Source: Caenorhabditis remanei
Taxonomy: Eukaryota; Nematoda; Chromadorea; Rhabditida; Rhabditidae
Length of the DNA stretch: 64,000 bases
NCBI RefSeq assembly: GCF_010183535.1
Contig: NC_071328.1
Coordinates: 12,276,001 to 12,340,000 of the forward strand
Direction of reading: 5' to 3'
Part shown: positions 57,428-64,000 of the stretch, in pieces
How the letters are laid out: each line of letters opens with the position of its first letter
How positions within the stretch are numbered: position 1 is the stretch's first letter
Translations under genes and position numbers: made by a program
The notes under the pieces: model-generated
What the model was told of the DNA's origin: nothing
Seen by the model: the letters and a program-made list of their open reading frames with translations, nothing else
Database searches by the model: none

Positions 57428-59156
57428 CTATCTCATCTCCAAGGAAGTAATTTGTGTTCCAGTTCCATTTGGTTGTTCATTGTTTTTCTTCCCTTTCAAA
57501 CAGAATATCTTTTGGCAATATTCTGAAAAATATTCCCCTTTTCTAGTAATTATATTTGTACTTACTGAAAATCGCATGCCGGAAAGTATTGATAACAAAC
57601 ATATTGGGAAGAGGATCAAGTACTGGATACAATGCGATCGTTATACAAAGAATTCTCCCGAATATTTCGATTGAGCAATCAGCAATACAGAATATTGTGA
57701 TAAATCCTCCAGGTATGTACATTAAGATCAGAGGAATAATAGTTTGAAGGACGAGAGCAAGAAACAGTTGTTTCTGAACTGATTGGTATTGATTCGATCT
57801 TGTTTTCATGGAATTCAGATTTTCGATCTTTTGGTAACATTTTATACCGAAAACACACATTATTGTCCCATAGAAACTCTGAAATTTTTAAGCTTACGCT
57901 CCGTTAATAATTGATGCAACTGCGCTTCATTAAGAAACTGATCCTAACTTTGCAATAACAGAGCAAACTCACTATTTCCACAGTATTCTCAACCATCCCG
58001 GCCACACTCATCCAGTTGATTTGTTGTTTTCCATAAATGTCTTTTGGATAAACATAGAAACCCATTATATCTACTTCATTGGTATCTACTTGAGACCCAT
58101 TGAAAAACACTTCTCTGAAAAATCCAGAATTTCAGTTAATCTCAAGTTTCAAGCTACTGTAACATACTTATAAAACTGTGTAGTATATTGAGTTGGACCA
58201 GCAAAGTATCTGGTGACCGCTGCACGCAAACCGCCTAATAGAATGGGGTAGAAAAGCCAAATGAGCAGTTTAGACGGGTGAGAGGATGTCCAAATCTTAT
58301 TTCTGATTGGGAAAAAAACGTATTGCGTCTGACAAGGGAAGTCTTTGGAGGCGCGACGTTCAAGCGGTCAATAAATTTGGTTAAAAGTACTTTCGACTAC
58401 GGGGAGCCATTTCTTCAGTCAAATGGTGCTAAAACTCACTGCGAGCAGAGTTATAAGCTTCAAACTATTCATATGGTTGAGCTTTTTCACAAGGAATTCC
58501 AAATCGGCCGCATACACGCCACCGCGCGGTTCCAAACTCAAACTCAACTCGCGGAGACATTTAGCCGGTTTTGATAGCAGGAATGGACTCCCCGCTGTCG
58601 AAAGTACATACAGCGAGTTAGATCGATTAAAAGCCGTTTCCCAAGGCTTCCCTTGTTAAAGAAGCACTCCCGATATAACTTACCCACTAACCACCAAATA
58701 CCGAAACACAAAATGAACATCGATTAAAGAAAGTGACATTCCATATGAAGCCCAGTACAACACTGTAACAATGAACAACTCAAAAACTCATATGTACTAT
58801 GAACACTATGCTAGACTCCACCGGAATGCTCGTGGAACATTTTTTTAACAAAAAACCGGGTAACTCATACCGTTAAAAACTGGAAGCAACACCTCCGGCA
58901 TATGGCTTTTTTCAGATGATATAACTATAAGAAATGCAGATTCCAAAGTATAGGAATCAGGTAAGATAATCATGTCAAGTATAGCATAGAGCCCCTCGAA
59001 AACAGCAAAATACAGCATCAGGTACTTATAGACTCCCAGATTTTGTGGAGATTTGTAGCAGATGAGGTGAAACATCAGGGTGTTCGTCAGCAAAGCGGCA
59101 ATACCGCAACACCGGAGGAAAACGACGTGGAAGGTGTCCCAAGACATTTGGGACAT
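57428..59156 (-). CDS. Str-type seven-transmembrane chemoreceptor B
   Basis: Six exons (59156-58871, 58762-58684, 58302-58168, 58114-57973, 57878-57566, 57522-57428) give 349 residues, all phases closing, with exons 2-6 exactly as long as in receptor A. Start MSQMSWDTFHVVFLRCCG; helix 2 LGVYKYLMLYFAVFEGLYAI; helix 7 with YPVLDPLPNMFVINTFRHAI; tail ending NGTGTQITSLEMR. Compared with A, the extracellular region encoded by exon 3 differs most (LRAAVTRYFAGPTQYTTQFY). Intron 2 is longer than in its sisters because a 325-base GC-rich element is inserted. Apparently intact. Confidence 0.92.
58332..58656. mobile_element. 325-bp GC-rich inverted-repeat element in receptor B intron 2
   Basis: The ends ACAAGGGAAGTCTT and AAGGCTTCCCTTGT form a 14-bp inverted repeat with one mismatch. 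A second inner pair (GTACTTTCGACTACGGGGAG and CTCCCCGCTGTCGAAAGTAC) mirrors as well. Receptors A and C lack it at the corresponding place in intron 2. Base composition is clearly richer in G and C than the surroundings. No transposase. Confidence 0.8.
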
Positions 59157-59576
59157 CGACTGAAAAGAATGAGATGAAGCTGTCGACTATTGGGGTATAT
59201 AGTGAGTGTGCTCATTTCCGGTACAGATATTGTATGTTACCACGAGGAATCTTTCTAGATTATGTCAATTAATTGAATACAACGATACCTGTGACTGTCT
59301 TTGAAGAGGCGTTTTCATTTCCGTTGTTTTTACGATGTTCGTAGAAAACCATTCGTAGTTTTTTGTTCTAGTTCGTGTCAAGTGATGAAAGGAAATTAGA
59401 ATGTACAATTTAAGACAGAGATCATAGAAATCTTTATTTTATTTCATTTCCAGAGATGAGGTAGCGTCAGTTCCAGATGTTACTCCTTTAGTTACATTCG
59501 ATTTCAAACAAAATATATTTCTGCAATAGCCTACAACAATTTCTTTTTCATACGAAACCCAATTATCTTTTCTTCA
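59157..59576. other. Spacer between chemoreceptors B and C
   Basis: The 61 bases nearest B's start resemble the upstream regions of A and C (TTTCCGGTACAGATATTGTA, GTTACCACGAGG). The rest is unique AT-rich sequence with no gene. Confidence 0.45.
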
Positions 59577-60948
59577 CTAATTTTTTGTTGCAGTTCCAGT
59601 TGACTCTTGTCTCTTGTTATTCTTCCCTTTCAAACAGAATATCTTTTGGCAATATTCTGAAAATATTCCCCTTTTCTAGTAATTATATTTGTACTTACTG
59701 AAAATCGCATTTCGGAAAGTATTGATAACAAACATATTGGGAAGTGGATCAAGTACTGGATACAGTGCAATCGAAATACAAATAATTCTCCCGAATATTT
59801 CGATTGAGCAATCAGCAATACAGAATATTATAATGATTCCACTGGGTATGTACATTAAAACCAAAGGAATAATAGTTTGAAGAACGAGAGCAAGAAACAG
59901 TTGCTTCTGGACTGACTGATATTGATTTGATCTTGTTTTTTTGGAATTCAGATTTTCAATTTCTTTATAACATTTCATACCGAAAACACACATTATTGTA
60001 CCAGAGAAACTCTGAAATTTTCAAGAAAACGCTCCGTTAATAATTGATGCAACTTCATTAAGAAACTGATCTTAACTTTGCAATAGAGCGAACTCACTAT
60101 TTCCACCGTCTTCTCAATCATTTCAGCCACATTCATCCAGTTAATTTGTTGTTTTCCATGAATGTTCTTTGGATAAACATAGAATCCCATTATATCAACT
60201 TCATTGGTATCTAATTGAGACCCATTGAAAAACACTTCTCTGAAAAATTTCAAAATTTCAGTTAATCTCAAGTTTCAAGCTACTGTATCTCACTTATAAA
60301 ACTGTGTTGTTTCATGCGTTGGACCAGCAAAATATCTGCAACCAGCCGCATGCAAACCACCAAATAAAATGGGGTAGAAAAGCCAAATGAGCAGTTTAGA
60401 CGGCTGAGAGGATGTCCAAATCTTATTTCTGATTAGGAAAAATCTGATAGCGTTTTAAAGAAGCGCTCCCGATATAACTTACCCACTAACCACCAAGTAT
60501 CGAAACACAAAATGAACATCGATAAGAGCAAGTGACATTCCATATGAAGTCCAGTACAACACTGTAATGAAAAATTCAAAAACTAATCTGTACTATTAAC
60601 ACCATGCTAGACTCCACCGACATGCTCATGGGACTTTAATAAAACGGTTCAACTCATACCGTTAAAAACTGGAAGCAACACTTGCGGCATATGGTTTTTC
60701 TTTGATGAGACAACTGTGAGCAAGGCAGATCTCAAAGTGATAGAGTCCGGTAGTGCAATCATGTCAAGTATAGCATATTGCCCCTCAAAAACAGCGAAAT
60801 ACAGCATCAAGTACTTATAGACTCCCAAATTTTGTGGAGATTTGTAGCAGATGAGATAAAACATCAGAGTATTTGTGAGCAGGGCAGCAATACCGCAACA
60901 ACGGATGAATACGATGTGGAAGGAGTCCCAAGACATTTGGCAAATCAA
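59577..60948 (-). CDS. Str-type seven-transmembrane chemoreceptor C
   Basis: Six exons (60948-60660, 60561-60483, 60428-60294, 60239-60098, 60011-59699, 59656-59577) give 345 residues in phase. Start MICQMSWDSFHIVFIRCCGI; helix 2 LGVYKYLMLYFAVFEGQYAI; helix 6 QTIIPLVLMYIPSGIIIIF; helix 7 YPVLDPLPNMFVINTFRNAI. The last exon diverges from A, B and D after KYCQKIFCLKGK (NNKRQESTGTATKN, stop), and the 3' flank is unrelated to theirs. Its 5' flank matches A's. Apparently intact. Confidence 0.92.
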
Positions 60949-61840
60949 CCGAACAGAATTAGATGAAGCCGTCGAGATGTGTAGTGGGTGTGCTCATTTC
61001 AGGTACAAATATTGTATGTTACCACGAGGAAAGCGTCTAGACTATGTGAATCAATTGAGGAAGTAGAAAATAGTGAGGTAAACGAATAGGGGAAATCATA
61101 TCAGTTTGATATTTGATATTTTATTTAACTATTTAAATATACAGAAAATGTCACTGGAGGTCAGGTAAAGTCCCTCACGAGACTAAACCTGAGAAAGGAA
61201 ACCGGGAATAAGGAATTATAAAATAGGTGTTGGGCAAGGGGGAGGGAGAATAAAGAAAGAAAAAAATCAGAATCGTGCAATATTATTCACAAGAAGAGAG
61301 TTGAATTCCGATGGGCAAAGGAAATGAGGGACATTAATAGTTAAGGCATTCCAAATAGGTATTACAGTTGAGAAAAAAATAGAGCAATTAGGATTTATAC
61401 AGATAAGAGACATTGGGCGACGGGAGGAGGAACTTAACCTGACATGGGTCTCAAGACTAGGAAAATATGAGGCGCCGATTATAAGATTGTATAAGAGAAG
61501 TAGTTGCGCTTTGAGCCTACGAAGGCGCATAGAAAAGAGGTAAAGTTGGGGGCTTCGATAATAGCGGGACAATGGCGAACAAGCGGGACAATCCCCGAAC
61601 AAGCGGGACAATCCCCGAATGAACGGGACAATCCCCGAACAAGCGGGACAATCCCCGAACAAGCGGGACAATCCCCGAATGAACGGGACAATCCCCGAAC
61701 AAGCGGGACAATCCCCCAACAAGCGGGACAATCCCCGAATGAACGGGACAATCCCCGAACAAGCGGGACAATCCCCCAACAAGCGGGACAATCCCCGAAT
61801 GAACGGGACAATCACCCAACTGATACACTCATCACATTTT

Positions 61841-62146
61841 TTAATACTTGTGCCTATAGTCTGCATCATCATCTGAGGTGGGATGTCCATTTTGTAGTTG
61901 GGGCGGGTGTGGACCGATTTGTGGAACCAGTGGAACAGCTGGGGCGTTTTGTGGAAGCACTGGAACAGCTGGGGCGTTTCGTGGAGGTTGTGGTTGAAAA
62001 CCTTGGCCAACGTTAGGTGGTGCTCCCTGCAAATCTCATGGTATGTACTTTGAAGCTTGGCTTAATTTTTTCAAACCTGCTGATACATTTGGAACTGGAG
62101 CGAGTTGTTGAAACGGGTATTGTTGTTGTTGGTACGGAGGGAGCTG
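61841..62146 (-). pseudogene. Captured Pro/Gln-rich gene fragment inside the foldback loop
   Basis: The minus strand holds two exon-like pieces that join in phase. 62146-62087 (after TTATCAG) encodes QLPPYQQQQYPFQQLAPVPN. A 60-base intron (GTATCA...TTTGCAG) follows, and 62026-61841 encodes GAPPNVGQGFQPQPPRNAPA to DDDADYRHKY and a stop. An internal ten-residue unit is doubled (NAPAVPVLPQ, NAPAVPLVPQ). It looks like the 3' end of a cellular gene, intron included, carried by the transposon. The stop codon overlaps the arm. The parent gene is not identified. Confidence 0.6.
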
Positions 62147-62206
62147 CTGATAAGGAAGTAAAATAACTTCTTTCGATAACAAAAAACAGAAAAAGAAATA
62201 GGCATA

Positions 62207-63351
62207 CAGTAGCGAGCATAAGTGAGCACCCCTAGGTACTTTTATGTGTAACTCAGCTGAATTATGTCTGTTTTGCCTAAACTTTTTTTTGAAAGGAAGC
62301 CAAAATATTCAGCAATACAAATATATGTTTTTTGAAAAACTTCCGTCACTGATTTTTTCGATAATCGATTTTTCCTGATCTTGATTTGAAAATTCGAAAA
62401 AAAACTTTTTATTTTTCTCTTGGAGTTATTGAGTTTTTTGTTTCGAAATGTTGGAAAATGATCAGATAAACAAAAAAATATGTTGAATTGGCTTCTCAAC
62501 TCCTGAGCATCGTGTTAGAGCTCCAGAAGTCAAAAGTAGTGTCCTCGGAAAAATCTTCATAACTCATCAAAAAAGGTTTCAAATAAGCCAAAACATGCAC
62601 CCAAAGACGTGTCTTGTGTTTTTCTACAAACTAACATCAAAAAATTGCATATTAAGAAAAAAAAAATTTTCTAATTTTTTTAACTCAAAATTTTTTAAAT
62701 TCCTATTTTTTCTCAATTTCTGGTATTTTGTGACTACAACACGAACAAGGAACACATAAATGTGTTTTATTATGTGTGATAAAGCATATTGCATGCAGTT
62801 TTTGAAAGTTATGTTTGTTTTTCATCCAGAAAATACCAGAAATTGAGTAAAAATAGGAATTTAAAAAAAATTTTGTGAAAAAAATTAGAAAAATTATTTT
62901 TTTTAATCTGTAATTTTTTGATGTTAGTTTGTAGAAAAACACAAGACACGTCTTTTGGTGCATGTTTTGGCTTATTTGAAACCTTTTTTGATGAGTTATG
63001 AAGATTTTCCCAAGTACACTACTTTTGACTTCTGGAGCTCTAGCACGATGCTCAGGAGTTGAGAAGCCAATTCAACATAATTTTTTGTTTATCTGATCAT
63101 TTTCCAACATTTCGAAACAAAAAACTCAATAACTCCAAGAGAAAAATAAAAAGTTTTTTTTCGAATTTTCAAATCAAGATCAGGAAAAATCGATTATCGA
63201 AAAAATCAGTGACGGAAGTTTTTCAAAAAACATATATTTGTATTGCTGAATATTTTGGCTTCCTTTCAAAAAAAAGTTTAGGCAAAACAGACATAATTCA
63301 GCTGAGTTACACATAAAAGTACCTAGGGGTGCTCACTTATGCTCGCTACTG
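62207..63351. mobile_element. 1.15-kb near-perfect palindrome with mariner-like ends
   Basis: Flanked by TA at both sides (62205-62206, 63352-63353), with ends CAGTAGCGAGCATAAGTGAG and its mirror. The arms run inward about 525 bases with few differences; for example an 85-codon frame is identical on the two arms (62499-62242 minus, 63059-63316 plus) except one residue. The loop, about 62735-62828, is unrelated. TA duplication and CAGT ends point to the Tc1/mariner superfamily. No transposase, so a nonautonomous foldback. The high arm identity implies recent origin or gene conversion. Confidence 0.85.
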
Positions 63352-63634
63352 TACGTATTAAAAAATGTGATGAGTGTATCAGATGGGTGATTGTCCCGTT
63401 CATTCGGGGATTGTTCGGTGGATTGTCCCGTTCATTCGGGGATTGTCCCGTTCATTCGGGGATTGTCCCGCTTGTTCGGGGATTGTCCCGCTTGTTCGTC
63501 ATTGTCCCGCTATTATCGAACAGAGCCGAGAGGAGTTTCGAGCTTGTGCGCTAGTTTAGATGATGGGGGAGGCGAATAAACGACGGAGCAGTATTCAACT
63601 AGAGGGAGTACATAAGTTTTGAATAGGAAGATAT

Positions 63635-63823
63635 AGTTCTGTCCGAAACGGGCGAATTTCGTCATGCCAGGAAAGACATTATTATAGGGTATCAAAAAAG
63701 AACGCTTTAATATCGATTCAATAACAATTACACAATCTTCAACACTTTTCTAAAGTCATTAGAGTAAATTTCGCATTACGATAGGTACCAGTTGAGAGTC
63801 GATACTCAATTGAAGCCATTGAA
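63635..63823. other. Right half of the duplicated receptor spacer
   Basis: Continues the spacer interrupted at 61106; almost identical to 57237-57427. Confidence 0.85.
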
Positions 63824-64000
63824 CTATCTCATCTCCAAGGAAGTAATTTGTGTTCCAGTTCCATTTGGTTGTTCCTTGTTTTTCTTCCCTTTCAAACAGA
63901 ATATCTTTTTGCAATATTCTGAGAAACATTCCGCTTTTCCAGTAATTATATTTGTACTTACTGAAAATCGCATGCCGGAAAGTATTGATAACAAACATAT
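63824..64000 (-). CDS. Str-type seven-transmembrane chemoreceptor D, 3' end only
   Basis: The last exon (63918-63824) encodes KYCQKIFCLKGKKNKEQPNGTGTQITSLEMR, nearly the same as receptor B. The end of the preceding exon (64000-63962) encodes MFVINTFRHAIF. The gene continues beyond the right edge. Its 3' flank matches B's, so D and B are probably the products of a segmental duplication. Confidence 0.88.
   Translation of the reverse strand: MCLLSILSGMRFSVSTNIITGKAECFSEYCKKIFCLKGKKNKEQPNGTGTQITSLEMR

Larger units (their letters stand above)
61551..63527. mobile_element. Foldback element with satellite arms, inserted in the LINE
   Basis: The outer arms are inverted copies: 61551-61847 and 63355-63527. 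They consist of about 21-base units (GCGGGACAATCCCCGAACAA and GCGGGACAATCCCCGAATGA variants, thirteen or so left, six right) plus a unique inner end (ACTGATACACTCATCACATT). The right end, read inward, is GGCTCTGTTCGATAATAGC; the left end has lost about five bases (GGCTTCGATAATAGC) and the target duplication is not visible. The loop carries a gene fragment (61841-62146) and a later palindromic insertion (62207-63351). Confidence 0.82.
61107..63634 (-). mobile_element. LINE retrotransposon 3' fragment, interrupted; whole nested insertion
   Basis: Compared with the empty spacer at 57231-57250, 2,528 bases are inserted here, with AGTT at both edges (61103-61106 and 63635-63638). The minus strand codes for the end of a LINE reverse transcriptase. 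63630-63528 reads FKTYVLPLVEYCSVVYSP, and 61546-61267 reads SMRLRRLKAQLLLLYNLII to VIPIWNALTINVPHFLCPSE, typical of CR1/Jockey-like elements. The two parts are one frame split by the foldback element at 61551-63527. The 3' tail at 61107-61140 holds short ATATCAA repeats. It is 5'-truncated and therefore inactive. Confidence 0.85.

Noticed and set aside
61479..62010. Long open frames in several phases across the GGGACAATCCCC array
   Set aside because: The array unit is 21 bases, a multiple of three, so all phases stay open by chance; the translations are pure repeats.
62242..62499. 85-codon frame, repeated at 63059-63316, as a transposon protein
   Set aside because: Basic, low-complexity translation of palindrome arm DNA with no transposase signature; the duplicate frame simply reflects the two arms.

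Overview
The window is nuclear DNA of a Caenorhabditis nematode, most likely C. elegans. It has short introns ending in TTTCAG, AT-rich spacers, SL-type trans-splice acceptors just before start codons, a major sperm protein gene, the germline poly(A) polymerase gene gld-2, a tandem array of nematode chemoreceptor genes, and very many dispersed palindromic repeats. No gene looks bacterial, and no CRISPR array, rRNA gene or convincing tRNA gene is present.

Layout. 0-7.3 kb is a compact gene cluster: an antisense major sperm protein gene, the 3' end of an AXH-domain gene, a FAM76-like gene (possibly in an operon with the AXH gene), an SH2 tyrosine kinase, and an unrecognised 341-residue protein. 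The sperm-protein promoter is present again, inverted, directly in front of the kinase. 7.4-22 kb holds gld-2, with long introns and three phase-compatible first coding exons. 23.4-29.4 kb (minus) holds a seven-exon C2H2 zinc-finger gene. 29.4-51.7 kb is a repeat field: several families of palindromic repeats, a hAT-like element with an intact 8-bp target duplication, and a foldback element with satellite arms. A possible tiny 58-codon gene threads through its first third. 51.7-55.4 kb holds a four-helix membrane protein gene (plus) and a secreted cysteine-rich protein gene (minus). 55.7-64 kb is a minus-strand tandem array of Str-type seven-transmembrane chemoreceptors, three complete and a fourth running off the right edge.

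The most interesting structure is at 61.1-63.6 kb. Comparison with the paralogous spacer at 57.2 kb, which acts as an empty site, shows a 2.5-kb nested insertion. A LINE 3' fragment interrupted the chemoreceptor array. A foldback element with roughly 21-bp satellite arms then interrupted the LINE reverse-transcriptase frame. The loop of that foldback carries a proline/glutamine-rich two-exon gene fragment, and a nearly perfect 1.1-kb palindrome with mariner-like ends sits inside it.

Functional links are limited. The sperm protein and kinase appear to share a duplicated male-germline promoter, and gld-2 is also a germline gene. The other neighbours give no sign of working in one pathway. All exon models were built by hand from splice consensus and reading phase. 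The phases close exactly in every multi-exon gene reported, but transcript data were not available.
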